The translations under genes and the position numbers were made by a program. Below are positions 26,505-34,429 of a stretch of DNA of 64,000 bases, one piece after another (the stretch's first letter is position 1; each line of letters starts with the position of its first letter). The stretch lies in assembly GCA_004557245.1 (NCBI GenBank), contig SFEL01000001.1, positions 71,055 through 135,054 on the forward strand. Direction: 5' to 3'. This DNA comes from Clostridiales bacterium (lineage in GTDB: Bacteria; Bacillota; Clostridia; Christensenellales; CAG-138). Under the pieces are notes generated by a model that was not told where the DNA came from, did no database searches, and saw only the letters and a program-made list of their open reading frames with translations.

Positions 26505-26523
26505 AGGCCCCCTTCGGGGGCCT
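26505..26523 (-). terminator. GC hairpin at the end of the six-tRNA operon
   Basis: The short perfect hairpin GGCCCCC/GGGGGCC lies five nt past tRNA-Gly(TCC) on the minus strand, at the edge of repeat copy C. The T tract is poor. Confidence 0.5.
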
Positions 26524-26527
26524 TTGT

Positions 26528-26601
26528 TGGAGCGGGTAATGGGACTCGAACCCACTATCTCAGCTTGGAAGGCTAATGTGTTACCATTACACTATACCCG
26601 C
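26528..26601 (-). tRNA. tRNA-Gly (anticodon TCC)
   Basis: 74 nt with encoded CCA. Acceptor GCGGGTA/TACCCGC; anticodon loop CTTCCAA. Last of six tRNAs read from 27157 down. Confidence 0.97.
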
Positions 26602-26616
26602 GTATTAAGTTGTAAG

Positions 26617-26701
<85 letters not shown>

Positions 26702-26719
26702 AAGCTTATTATTGAAATT

Positions 26720-26795
26720 TGGTGACCCGTCGGAGATTCGAACTCCGGACACCTTGATTAAAAGTCAAGTGCTCTACCGACTGAGCTAACGGGTC
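26720..26795 (-). tRNA. tRNA-Lys (anticodon TTT)
   Basis: 76 nt with encoded CCA. Acceptor GACCCGT/ACGGGTC; anticodon loop CTTTTAA. Confidence 0.97.
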
Positions 26796-26798
26796 AAT

Positions 26799-26874
26799 TG
26801 GCTGGGGTGGCGGGATTTGAACCTGCGCATACCAGAGTCAAAGTCTGGTGCCTTAACCGCTTGGCTACACCCCA
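26799..26874 (-). tRNA. tRNA-Gln (anticodon TTG)
   Basis: 76 nt with encoded CCA. Acceptor TGGGGTG/CACCCCA; anticodon loop CTTTGAC, five-pair CCAGA/TCTGG stem. Confidence 0.97.
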
Positions 26875-26894
26875 ATAACTGGGGGTGAGGTAAC

Positions 26895-26925
26895 GGAAGC
26901 GGATAAAGTAGTATTATCCGCTTCC
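26895..26925. repeat. Perfect hairpin between tRNA-His and tRNA-Gln
   Basis: 12-bp perfect stem GGAAGCGGATAA / TTATCCGCTTCC with a 7-nt loop inside the tRNA operon. It may be an RNA-processing element or a partial attenuator; no long T tract follows on the minus strand. Confidence 0.7.
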
Positions 26926-26935
26926 CCTCGAAAAA

Positions 26936-27011
26936 TGGGGTGAGTGGTGGGATTTGAACCCACGACATCCAGAGCCACAATCTGGCGCTCTAGCCACTGA
27001 ACTACACCCAC
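26936..27011 (-). tRNA. tRNA-His (anticodon GTG)
   Basis: 76 nt with encoded CCA. Acceptor GTGGGTG/CACTCAC with one G-U pair; anticodon loop TTGTGGC. A G-1 residue is available at 27012, as expected for tRNA-His. Confidence 0.97.
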
Positions 27012-27080
27012 CATGTAAAGTTATACGGCCTCAGGATGCCAACTGCAAAACCATTTAAGCGGCTCAAATAACTTTGCGGT

Positions 27081-27157
27081 TGGCGCGCCCGCAGGGATTC
27101 GAACCCTGGACCTACGGCTTAGAAGGCCGTTGCTCTATCCTGCTGAGCTACAGGCGC
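27081..27157 (-). tRNA. tRNA-Arg (anticodon TCT)
   Basis: 77 nt with encoded CCA. Acceptor GCGCCTG/CGGGCGC; anticodon loop CTTCTAA. First gene of the six-tRNA operon. Confidence 0.97.
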
Positions 27158-27220
27158 ATATCCAGATGTCAGTCCCTGGCCCCTTGGCAGCCTATATAGG
27201 CATACCGCCGACATCAACGT

Positions 27221-27249
27221 ATTTTATCAGAAACACACAGCTATGTCAA
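27221..27249 (-). promoter_or_regulatory. Promoter of the six-tRNA operon
   Basis: On the minus strand: perfect -35 TTGACA (27244-27249), 17-bp spacer, -10 TAAAAT (27221-27226), about 64 nt before tRNA-Arg. Confidence 0.85.
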
Positions 27250-27327
27250 GCATAATGCTGATCTTAAAATGCGGCAACAGAATGAATTAATTATATTTTG
27301 ATTATTCTGCGCCGGCCGGGGCAGAAT

Positions 27328-28050
27328 ATGGCTATGTTGATTTTGTTTATCAGAGCAATAATACTTTATCTTCTTGTGTTTATGGTGATAAGGCTGACCG
27401 GCAAGCGGCAGATATCCGACCTTCAGCCCTTTGACCTTATCATAACGCTGCTGGTAGCGGACCTGGCCTCTGTGCCTGCGTCAGATACCAGCATACCCCT
27501 TCTTTACGGCATAGTGCCTATACTGGCCCTCTTCCTTATACAGCAGACGATGGCGCTTTGCTCGCTGAAGTTCGAGGGCTTCCGCTATGCCGTGTGCGGC
27601 AGGCCCTTACTGATGGTGTCAAAGGGCGTGGTGCAGGAGCAATCCCTCAAGGCGGCGAGGTACACCCTAAACGACCTTATGGAGCAGCTTCGCGCAGGGG
27701 GCAACTTTGAGCTGTCAACGGTCGAGTACGCCATACTTGAAACAAACGGGCAGCTGTCTGTGTTGCTGAAAGGCCCTTCACAGCCGGTGACGTACGAGGC
27801 GCTGTCGCTGGAATCCCCCAAGGCACAGCCTCCTTTTTTGCTGGTGCAGGACGGTAAGATACACAAGGAGGCCCTGCGCCAGTCCGGCTACGACGAAGAA
27901 TGGCTCAACAGCAGGCTGAAGTCCGCCGGAATAAAAGGACCCGAGCGGCTTTTGTTTGCTTTTTTGTCCGGGAATACGCTGCATGTACAGTCCAAGGAAA
28001 AAGATGGAGGCAGGGTGGCATTTATAGATACAGGAGGAAAAAATGATTAA
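27328..28050 (+). CDS. DUF421 (YetF-type) membrane protein, second paralogue
   Basis: 240 aa from the ATG at 27328 (an upstream TTG at 27298 is less likely). Three N-terminal helices carry VIRLTGKRQISDLQPFDLI, the family hallmark, followed by two YetF-like soluble repeats (YAILETNGQLSVLLK). Overlaps the next gene by 8 nt. The DUF421-DUF4363 pair is common in Clostridia, which supports a joint membrane function, still unknown. Confidence 0.87.
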   Translation: MAMLILFIRAIILYLLVFMVIRLTGKRQISDLQPFDLIITLLVADLASVPASDTSIPLLYGIVPILALFLIQQTMALCSLKFEGFRYAVCGRPLLMVSKGVVQEQSLKAARYTLNDLMEQLRAGGNFELSTVEYAILETNGQLSVLLKGPSQPVTYEALSLESPKAQPPFLLVQDGKIHKEALRQSGYDEEWLNSRLKSAGIKGPERLLFAFLSGNTLHVQSKEKDGGRVAFIDTGGKND

Positions 28051-28447
28051 CAGAAGCGGTTTTCCCATAGTAGCTGCCATAGCTGCGGCTATAGCGGTAG
28101 CCCTGCTCATATTCCTGTTCACGGTGCCCGGAAATTATCTCAGGGATATGACGGCAAAGCTGCGCGTAATGACTCACGAGGCAGAGCAGGCGGCAGTATT
28201 GGGGGATATGGCAACGGCTGCGGAACGCTTGGACGCGATAACGCGGGAATATAACAGCCGCCGCGATAAGATAAAGATGTTTTTCCATCATGACGACCTG
28301 GACGAGATGGAAAAAACGCTCATCACCTGCCGGGATCTCGTGGCCATGGGCCAGAGCGACAACCTTATATGCGAGATAGATACCATCTTAGGCATACTGG
28401 ATCACATGGATGCTGTGGAAACCATAACCATAGCGGAGCTGTTCTAA
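28043..28447 (+). CDS. DUF4363-family membrane-anchored protein
   Basis: 134 aa with one N-terminal helix (about residues 8-27), then an all-helical extracytoplasmic domain rich in Glu/Asp (ITREYNSRRDKIKMFFHHDDLDEME). This matches DUF4363, which is usually encoded directly after DUF421. AGGAGG precedes the ATG inside the upstream gene. Confidence 0.83.
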   Translation: MINRSGFPIVAAIAAAIAVALLIFLFTVPGNYLRDMTAKLRVMTHEAEQAAVLGDMATAAERLDAITREYNSRRDKIKMFFHHDDLDEMEKTLITCRDLVAMGQSDNLICEIDTILGILDHMDAVETITIAELF

Positions 28448-28477
28448 CCTGAACAAAAAGGAAGCAGCAAAAAACTA

Positions 28478-28499
28478 AACCACCGGCTAACCGGTGGTT
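28478..28499. repeat. 22-bp palindrome, left copy
   Basis: Ten-bp arms AACCACCGGC/ and their near complement around TA. An identical copy is at 28699-28720, so the two flank repeat copy D as direct repeats. Lying after DUF4363, it may also terminate transcription. Confidence 0.85.
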
Positions 28500-28501
28500 C
28501 A

Positions 28502-28698
28502 GTCTGTCAAAAAAACCCGGGGTTGATAAGGGGCCGCAGCCCCTTATGTTCAATCCGGCTCTGACGACATGTGCGTCAGAACGGATGAAAACCCAGAGGT
28601 TTTCGTTCTTTGCATTCGGTGCTGACCGCGCCATAGGCGCAAGCACCGGATGAAAAAAGCTCGAAAAAGTGGCATTCAGCCACTTTTTCGACAGTCTC
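28502..28698. repeat. Dispersed repeat, long copy D (MITE-like, 197 bp)
   Basis: Same architecture and length as copy C: begins GTCTGTCAAAAAAACCCGGG and ends with the hairpin AAAAAGTGGC/GCCACTTTTT and CGACAGTCTC. The left ~110 bp match copy C almost base for base; the interior is different. No genes lie between 28448 and 28761 besides these repeats. Confidence 0.87.
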
Positions 28699-28720
28699 AA
28701 CCACCGGCTAACCGGTGGTT
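28699..28720. repeat. 22-bp palindrome, right copy
   Basis: Identical to 28478-28499. Together they bracket repeat copy D exactly, with two nt between the left palindrome and the repeat. Confidence 0.85.
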
Positions 28721-28761
28721 TGCGTACTTTGCGCTCAATGCAGTCGAGAAGTTCTTCGCCG

Positions 28762-29391
28762 TTATAATCCCCTTATCCTTACTTCCAGCACCCGGCCGAT
28801 TATCTCCACGTCGCCGCCGGAGATTATCATGGGCTCGTATTTGGGGTTGGAGGGTATAAGCATCAGCGTGTTATTTAGCCACTTTACCTTGCGCACCAGA
28901 ACCTCGTCTCCTATGCGTACTATGGCGATATGGCCGCTTTCCACCCGGTTCTGCATGCGTACCAGTACAAGCGCACCTTCGGGTATGAAGTCGCCTATCA
29001 TGCAGTCCCCTTCCACTTCCATATAAAAGTAATCCCCCGCGGTGACGTCGCTTGCGGGCAGGGGAATGTATTCGGTGATGTTCTCGTCCGCCAGTATGGG
29101 CAGCCCGGCATGAACCCTTCCCACAAGCGGAACGCCGACAGTGTCCGTAACGGGCATGAAAAGGGAGGAACTGCTGCCGCGCTCCTTGAACATAGTAGTT
29201 ACTGTGTCACGGCCCAGTATGTAGTCTGCAGTTACGTGGAATATGGAGCAGAGCTGCATCAGCGCATCGTTTGGCAGGGGCACCCTACCGGTCTCATATT
29301 TACATATGGCTGCCTTCTGTACGCCCAGCGCCTGTCCCAGTTCATCCTGAGTAAGGCCATGCTGCTTTCTAAGCTCCCGCAGTCTGTTCAT
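28762..29391 (-). CDS. XRE-type repressor with S24 (LexA/CI-like) autopeptidase domain
   Basis: 209 aa. HTH-XRE at residues 2-58 (LRELRKQHGLTQDELGQALG). LexA-like C-terminal domain from ~85 with the Ala95-Gly96 cleavage site in GRVHAGLPIL. The usual nucleophile motif GDSM reads GDCM (Cys130), and the Lys base is in VLVRKVKW. Such proteins repress phage, SOS-like or stress genes and self-cleave on activation. It is divergent from a 63-aa membrane peptide, with two palindromes between them. The start follows GAGGCGG. Confidence 0.9.
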   Translation of the reverse strand: MNRLRELRKQHGLTQDELGQALGVQKAAICKYETGRVPLPNDALMQLCSIFHVTADYILGRDTVTTMFKERGSSSSLFMPVTDTVGVPLVGRVHAGLPILADENITEYIPLPASDVTAGDYFYMEVEGDCMIGDFIPEGALVLVRMQNRVESGHIAIVRIGDEVLVRKVKWLNNTLMLIPSNPKYEPMIISGGDVEIIGRVLEVRIRGL

Positions 29392-29500
29392 TTATACACC
29401 GCCTCTCCGGGACATGCTGCCCCTTTTTTTTTATACTATTGTCATTTACTTAGTGTATCTTATTAAGAAATAAAAATCAAGCTAAATAATTCACATAAAG

Positions 29501-29540
29501 TACCATAAATGGTATTGATAGTATCCGACAAAGATACTAT
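29501..29540. promoter_or_regulatory. Two palindromic operators between repressor and small membrane gene
   Basis: TACCATAAATGGTA at 29501-29514 and ATAGTATC-N7-GATACTAT at 29518-29540, both perfect inverted repeats. The second overlaps the spacer and -10 of the rightward promoter. They are likely binding sites of the adjacent XRE-S24 repressor. Confidence 0.65.
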
Positions 29541-29543
29541 AAT
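29515..29543 (+). promoter_or_regulatory. Promoter of the 63-aa membrane protein gene
   Basis: -35 TTGATA (29515-29520), 17-bp spacer, -10 TATAAT (29538-29543). A perfect palindrome covers it, so repressor binding should block RNA polymerase. Confidence 0.8.
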
Positions 29544-29624
29544 GCAATTGTAACCTGATAAGACACTTTTGAGAAAGATGCGGAAGATAATCGTTTCCGA
29601 TGAAGATATAAACGGAGGTGCGTT

Positions 29625-29816
29625 ATGAATTACTTTGGACTGTTCTTCAGCTTTATGATCCCCGGCGTGGTGATAGGTACTATGGCGGCGTCCGCCGTAA
29701 AGGAAGCGGCAGCCAAAAAACGCAGGCGTCAGGCTATGATGCGGCGCAGAGCCATGCATACCGTCCCCAAGAATAAGCTGTATGTAAGCACCATCGAGGA
29801 GCGAAAGGCCGCGTAA
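29625..29816 (+). CDS. 63-aa single-helix membrane protein
   Basis: The N-terminal helix (about residues 3-25) is followed by a very basic cytoplasmic tail (KKRRRQAMMRRRAMHTVPK). CGGAGGTG precedes the ATG and a strong promoter lies upstream. I do not recognise the family. The gene layout, divergent from a LexA-like repressor with a shared operator, resembles that of SOS-controlled division inhibitors such as Bacillus yneA next to lexA; this is analogy, not homology. Confidence 0.75.
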   Translation: MNYFGLFFSFMIPGVVIGTMAASAVKEAAAKKRRRQAMMRRRAMHTVPKNKLYVSTIEERKAA

Positions 29817-29903
29817 TGCGGCTGGATAGAGCTATCCGGCAATATCAAAATCAAAGTTTGCCTGTTTTCACGGGCAAAAATCAACTTAATATGCGCCATT
29901 TGT

Positions 29904-29934
29904 AAAAGCTTCGCCTGAGTAAGGCGGAGCTTTT
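29904..29934 (+). terminator. Terminator after the 63-aa gene
   Basis: 12-bp arms AAAAGCTTCGCC / GGCGGAGCTTTT with one mismatch, 7-nt loop. It lies 87 nt past the stop codon. Confidence 0.65.
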
Positions 29935-29981
29935 GCATTGCCTGACGATTTGCCCAATGTGTAAACTTGCTCCCGGTTCGC

Positions 29982-30010
29982 TTGTAGGAAATGACAAAGT
30001 GAAGTATAAT
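29982..30010 (+). promoter_or_regulatory. Promoter of the PQQ-like/hflX/tmk run
   Basis: -35 TTGTAG, 17-bp spacer, consensus -10 TATAAT (30005-30010), 49 nt before the ATG at 30059. Confidence 0.65.
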
Positions 30011-30058
30011 ATCTTAATACACTTAATACTTAAAGTATATTTGACGAGGTATGTCATA

Positions 30059-31966
30059 ATGGCAAAAAGACGCAGGAGAAGAAGCAGAAACTCAAGGAGA
30101 AGGAGAATACGCAACGCCATAAGGATAACACTCTTCCTCCTTATTGTTGCTGCTATAATAGCCGGAATCGCGCTGCTGGTTTCAAAGCTTATAAATAAAG
30201 GCGGGGAGCCGGCCGATATCGGCGACAATACGGCGATAGAGCAGCCGGTTGGGCAGGAGCAGGAGGAGAAGCAGGGCTTCTTCGCCAGGCTGTTTAAAAA
30301 GAAGGATAAGGAGCAGGGCGGTCTGTTCGATGAAGAGGGCAATCCCGCGGCAACCCAGCCGCCGGAGCCTACCCCGACACCGCTGCCGGAGTTCAGCCCC
30401 TATTCCGTGGCAGGCACAAGCCCCTCGGATTTCGGCCTTGAAACAAAGATAGAGGTGGACGGCAGCGAGGTGGATGCAGGCCAGTATACCGCCGCCGATG
30501 TCATAGACTTTGAGGAGGGCTATAAATATACCCAGCTTGAGGGCGTAATAACCTTCCGCGGCAATAACTTCCGCGACAGCCCGTCTTATGGCACTGTGAA
30601 CATGACCGAGAAGAAGTTCGATACCTCGCCCTGGACTTTTACAGTGGGCAGCCTGCAAAAGATGTACGGTTCCGGATCGTGGTCCGGCTGCGGCTGGACG
30701 GGCCAGCCTTTGCTGGTGCGCTGGCCGGAATCCACCAAGCGCATAATGAACATGCACGACTGGGCCAGGCAGAAGGACGGCCTTGTGGAGGCCATATACG
30801 CCACCATGAGCGGCAACATATACTTCTTTGACGCCGAAACGGGGCAGGAGACACGCGACCACATAAGCACTGCCTTCCCCTTCAAGGGCGCGGGCGCGCT
30901 GGATCCGAGGGGCTATCCCCTCATGTATGTAGGCTCCGGCGACGACAGCCCGACCGAGGGCGAGGATACCTCCCACGCCTTCATAATAAGCCTCATAGAC
31001 GGCTCGGTGCTTTATGAGTTCGGCAAGCAGGACTCCTTCAGAATAAGGGGACTTTCCTACTTTGACAGCTCTGCCCTCGTGGACGCCGAGACGGATACCC
31101 TTATATACCCCGGCGAAAGCGGCATACTGTACCTGATAAAGCTCAACACCAACTACGACGAAGCCGCCGGTACTCTGTCCATAAGCCCCAAGGTGACGAA
31201 GTGGCGGTACAGGGGGGCCAAGAACAACACCGCAGGCGTGGCGGAGGATAACGCCTTCTGGCTCGGCATGGAGGACAGCGCCATGATCTGGCGGGGCCAC
31301 CTTATAATCGCCGACAACGGCGGCCACCTCATGTGCATCGACCTTAACACCTTGCAGGTGAAGTGGGTGCAGGATACCCTGGACGACACTAACTGCACAG
31401 GCGTGCTGACCCTCGAGGGAGAGGACCATCACCCTTACGTGTATATGTCCACCTCCTTCCACCCCAACTGGAGGGCCAGGGATACCCAAACCGCGCCCAT
31501 ACCCATATGGAAGATAGACGCCGTGACAGGCGAGAGGGTATGGACCAACAACGACTACAACTGCCAGACCATTGCAAAGCCCAATCAGGTTTCGGGCGGC
31601 GTGCAGGGTTCATTTGCCTCCGGCAAGAACGACCTTGAGGGCCTCATATTCGTGCCGGTATCCATGACAGAGGGCATGAAGGGCGAGCTGGTGGCGCTGA
31701 ACAAGTCCGACGGCACCGTAAAGTGGCGGTATACCTTCCAGGGTTACCCATGGAGTTCTCCGGTGCCGGTATATGACCAGAACGGCAAGGGCTATATAAT
31801 ACAGTGCACCAAGTCGGGCTACATACACCTTTTCGACGGCCTGACGGGCACGCTGCTGGACGAGATGAACCTGGGCTCCAACGTGGAGGCCTCTCCCGCT
31901 GTGTTCGATAATCATATCGTCATAGGCACCAGAGGCGGGCTCATTTACGGCATAAAACTAAAGTAA
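30059..31966 (+). CDS. Membrane-anchored PQQ-like beta-propeller protein
   Basis: 635 aa. A very basic N-terminus (KRRRRRSRNSRRRR) is followed by one helix (about residues 22-43), a charged and Pro/Thr linker (EPTPTPLPE) and then a beta-propeller with PQQ-type repeats (TVKWRYTF, GELVALNKSDGTVKW, GYIHLFDGLTG). Type II topology puts the propeller outside the cell. Such domains bind partners in envelope assembly; no enzymatic role is visible. GAGG precedes the ATG. First gene of a run with hflX and tmk. Confidence 0.85.
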   Translation: MAKRRRRRSRNSRRRRIRNAIRITLFLLIVAAIIAGIALLVSKLINKGGEPADIGDNTAIEQPVGQEQEEKQGFFARLFKKKDKEQGGLFDEEGNPAATQPPEPTPTPLPEFSPYSVAGTSPSDFGLETKIEVDGSEVDAGQYTAADVIDFEEGYKYTQLEGVITFRGNNFRDSPSYGTVNMTEKKFDTSPWTFTVGSLQKMYGSGSWSGCGWTGQPLLVRWPESTKRIMNMHDWARQKDGLVEAIYATMSGNIYFFDAETGQETRDHISTAFPFKGAGALDPRGYPLMYVGSGDDSPTEGEDTSHAFIISLIDGSVLYEFGKQDSFRIRGLSYFDSSALVDAETDTLIYPGESGILYLIKLNTNYDEAAGTLSISPKVTKWRYRGAKNNTAGVAEDNAFWLGMEDSAMIWRGHLIIADNGGHLMCIDLNTLQVKWVQDTLDDTNCTGVLTLEGEDHHPYVYMSTSFHPNWRARDTQTAPIPIWKIDAVTGERVWTNNDYNCQTIAKPNQVSGGVQGSFASGKNDLEGLIFVPVSMTEGMKGELVALNKSDGTVKWRYTFQGYPWSSPVPVYDQNGKGYIIQCTKSGYIHLFDGLTGTLLDEMNLGSNVEASPAVFDNHIVIGTRGGLIYGIKLK

Positions 31967-31982
31967 CTGATTTGGAGATGTA

Positions 31983-33764
31983 ATGGGCAGGGTAAACGGA
32001 AATATTCAGGGCATAAAGGACACGTTGCTGGAGAGGATAGAGCTGCTGTACGATATGCGTCAGGGGCAGGACGAGTTCGTCTCCCGGGAAATGGTGGCGG
32101 AGCTGAGCCAGCTTACGGGTATTCTGGGCCGGGAGATTTCCGTATACATAGGCCGTGACGGCCGCATTGCCGACGTATCCGTGGGCGACAATGCAAAGGT
32201 CTCCATGCCCAACATGCGCCTCGTGCGCAATGAGGACAGGCTGTGCGGCGTGCGCTGCATACACACTCACCCCAACGGTGACGGAAGGCTGTCCGGCGTG
32301 GATCTGGGTACACTCCGCAGCATGCGCCTTGACAGCATGGCGGCCATAGGCGTGAGGGAGGACGGCGAAGCCGCAATGATATACGCCGCATACCTTGGGG
32401 AGGCGGATGAGGCGGGGGAACGGGGCGTGCTGATATACGGCCCCATGCGCCCATACAAGCTGCCCCAGCGGCTGCTGATGAAGGAGATATACCTTGCAGA
32501 CGACAGGCTGAAGTCCACGACTGTTGAGGCGGAGGGCTCACGGCCCGAGCGGGCAATACTTGTGGGGCTTGAAAACAGCGGGCAATACGACACCCTTGCG
32601 GAGCTTGGCGAGCTTGCGAAGACGGCGGGGGCCAACGTAGTTGGCAGGTTCACCCAGAAGAAAGCCGGCGCGGACAACGCTACATACATAGGCAGCGGCA
32701 AGGCCGAGGAGCTTTCCTTAAAGGGCAGCGAGCTGGAGGCGGATCTTTTCATATTCGACGATGAGCTTACAGCCGTGCAGAGCCGCAATCTCGAAGAAAT
32801 TTTGGGCGCCCGGGTCATAGACCGCACGGCGCTGATACTGGATATATTCGCCCAGCGGGCAACCTCGCGGGAGGGCAAGCTTCAGGTGGAGCTTGCACAG
32901 CAGAAATACCGATTGCCGCGGCTGCTGGGCCAGGGCGCCGTACTTTCCCGCTTAGGCGGCGGCATAGGCACAAGGGGCCCGGGCGAAAAGAAGCTTGAGA
33001 TAGACCGGCGGCGTATAAAGCGGCGGATATTCGAACTTACTGAGGAACTGAACGAGATAGAAAAGCAGCGGAGCCTTAGACGTGCCCGCCGCGAGAAGAA
33101 TTCAACCCCTGTCGTGGCGCTGGTGGGCTACACCAACGCGGGCAAGTCTACGCTGCTCAACGCCCTGACCGACGCATCGGTGCTGGCGGAGGATATGCTG
33201 TTCGCTACACTCGATCCGGTGGTGCGGCAGGCGGAGCTGCCCAACGGCACCGAAGTGCTGCTTTCGGATACCGTGGGCTTCATAAACAAGCTGCCCCACG
33301 ACCTTGTGGAGGCTTTCCGCTCCACTCTTGAAGAGGCGGCAAACGCAGACATTATACTGCACGTGGTGGACAGGTCTTCATCGTATTACGAGAGCCAGAT
33401 GGCAGTAGTGGAGGACGTGCTGTCAAAGCTTGGCGCGCTGGATATACCGAGGATAAACGTATACAACAAGTGCGACCTTACCGGGGAGCGAACGCCAAAT
33501 GACGGCGTGTTCATAAGCGCTGCAAAGGGCATAGGCATAGATGGGCTGCTGGAGAAGATAGAGCGCCAGATAAACAGCGGCAGGCTGGAGGTCGACGTGA
33601 TAGTGCCTTACGACAAATACGAGGCCATGAACGTCATACGCGCCGAGGGCCGAATATTGAAGGAGGACCATCAGGGGGACGGCGCTCATCTGAAGATTCA
33701 GATAAACGAGACTGCGCTGTGGAAGCTTAAAAGGATGCTGGGGGAAGGATATGGGCAAAACTAA
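31983..33764 (+). CDS. hflX: GTPase HflX with an extra N-terminal JAMM-like domain
   Basis: 593 aa, about 170-200 longer than typical HflX. The extra N-terminal part contains HTHPNGDGRLSGVD (His94, His96, Ser104, Asp107), an exact H-x-H-x7-S-x2-D JAMM pattern, with Glu51 upstream. The HflX region proper follows (GRFTQKKAGADNATYIGSGK, helical GGIGTRGPGEKKLE linker) and the G domain has Walker A GYTNAGKST, DTVGFI and NKCD. HflX splits stalled or stressed ribosomes. Overlaps tmk by 14 nt. Confidence 0.95.
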   Translation: MGRVNGNIQGIKDTLLERIELLYDMRQGQDEFVSREMVAELSQLTGILGREISVYIGRDGRIADVSVGDNAKVSMPNMRLVRNEDRLCGVRCIHTHPNGDGRLSGVDLGTLRSMRLDSMAAIGVREDGEAAMIYAAYLGEADEAGERGVLIYGPMRPYKLPQRLLMKEIYLADDRLKSTTVEAEGSRPERAILVGLENSGQYDTLAELGELAKTAGANVVGRFTQKKAGADNATYIGSGKAEELSLKGSELEADLFIFDDELTAVQSRNLEEILGARVIDRTALILDIFAQRATSREGKLQVELAQQKYRLPRLLGQGAVLSRLGGGIGTRGPGEKKLEIDRRRIKRRIFELTEELNEIEKQRSLRRARREKNSTPVVALVGYTNAGKSTLLNALTDASVLAEDMLFATLDPVVRQAELPNGTEVLLSDTVGFINKLPHDLVEAFRSTLEEAANADIILHVVDRSSSYYESQMAVVEDVLSKLGALDIPRINVYNKCDLTGERTPNDGVFISAAKGIGIDGLLEKIERQINSGRLEVDVIVPYDKYEAMNVIRAEGRILKEDHQGDGAHLKIQINETALWKLKRMLGEGYGQN

Positions 33765-34428
33765 GGTAATAGCCATAGAGGGAATAGACGGAAGCGGCAA
33801 AAGCGTGCAGTATAATAAGCTTGCCGAGGCGCTGACGGATATGGGCTATTCCGTGGAAAAGCGGGAGTATCCCAAGTACGAAAGCTACTTCGGCTCCCAT
33901 GTAGGCAGCTATCTTTCAGGCGCGGAAGGCGTAAAGGCGGATGCCGTGGACGGCAAGAGCATGGCCCTGTGGTTTGCGCTTGACCGCTGGGAGGATATGA
34001 GGAGCCACATTGACGGCGAATACGACTATATGATAATCAATCGCTACGTGCTGAGCAACGCGGTATACCAGAGCGTACGCGACATAGACCTTCAGCGGCC
34101 GGACATAATAGACTGGGTATTCGATCTGGAGTACGACCATTTCTGCCTGCCAAAAGCCGATATATACCTTTTCTATGACGTGGCGCCTGCTCAGGCGGGT
34201 GAGAACGTAATGAAAAAGGGCTTCAGAGATTACGTGGGCGGCGAGAAGAAGGACGTATACGAGGAATCCTGCGGCATACAGCAGCGGGCCAGAGCCAAGT
34301 ACCTCGAAACGGCGGAGAGACGCAATGACATCGCCGTGATACAGTGCATGGGGGAAAAGGGCATGCGCTCCATAGAGGATATAGCGGCGGAGACCATGCG
34401 GGTGCTAACGGAAAAGAATATGATATGA
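33751..34428 (+). CDS. tmk: Thymidylate kinase
   Basis: 225 aa. P-loop EGIDGSGKS, DR motif LDRWEDM, and a lid segment KKGFRDYVGGEKKDVYE. It phosphorylates dTMP to dTDP. The ATG is preceded by GGGGAAGG within the hflX coding sequence, so translation is coupled. It ends one base before the convergent gene at 34430. Confidence 0.93.
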   Translation: MGKTKVIAIEGIDGSGKSVQYNKLAEALTDMGYSVEKREYPKYESYFGSHVGSYLSGAEGVKADAVDGKSMALWFALDRWEDMRSHIDGEYDYMIINRYVLSNAVYQSVRDIDLQRPDIIDWVFDLEYDHFCLPKADIYLFYDVAPAQAGENVMKKGFRDYVGGEKKDVYEESCGIQQRARAKYLETAERRNDIAVIQCMGEKGMRSIEDIAAETMRVLTEKNMI

Positions 34429-34429
34429 A

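Noticed and set aside
30182..31489. Long minus-strand frame opposite the PQQ-like gene
   Set aside because: A shadow frame: no SD, repetitive Val/His/Gly composition, and the opposite strand encodes a recognised propeller.
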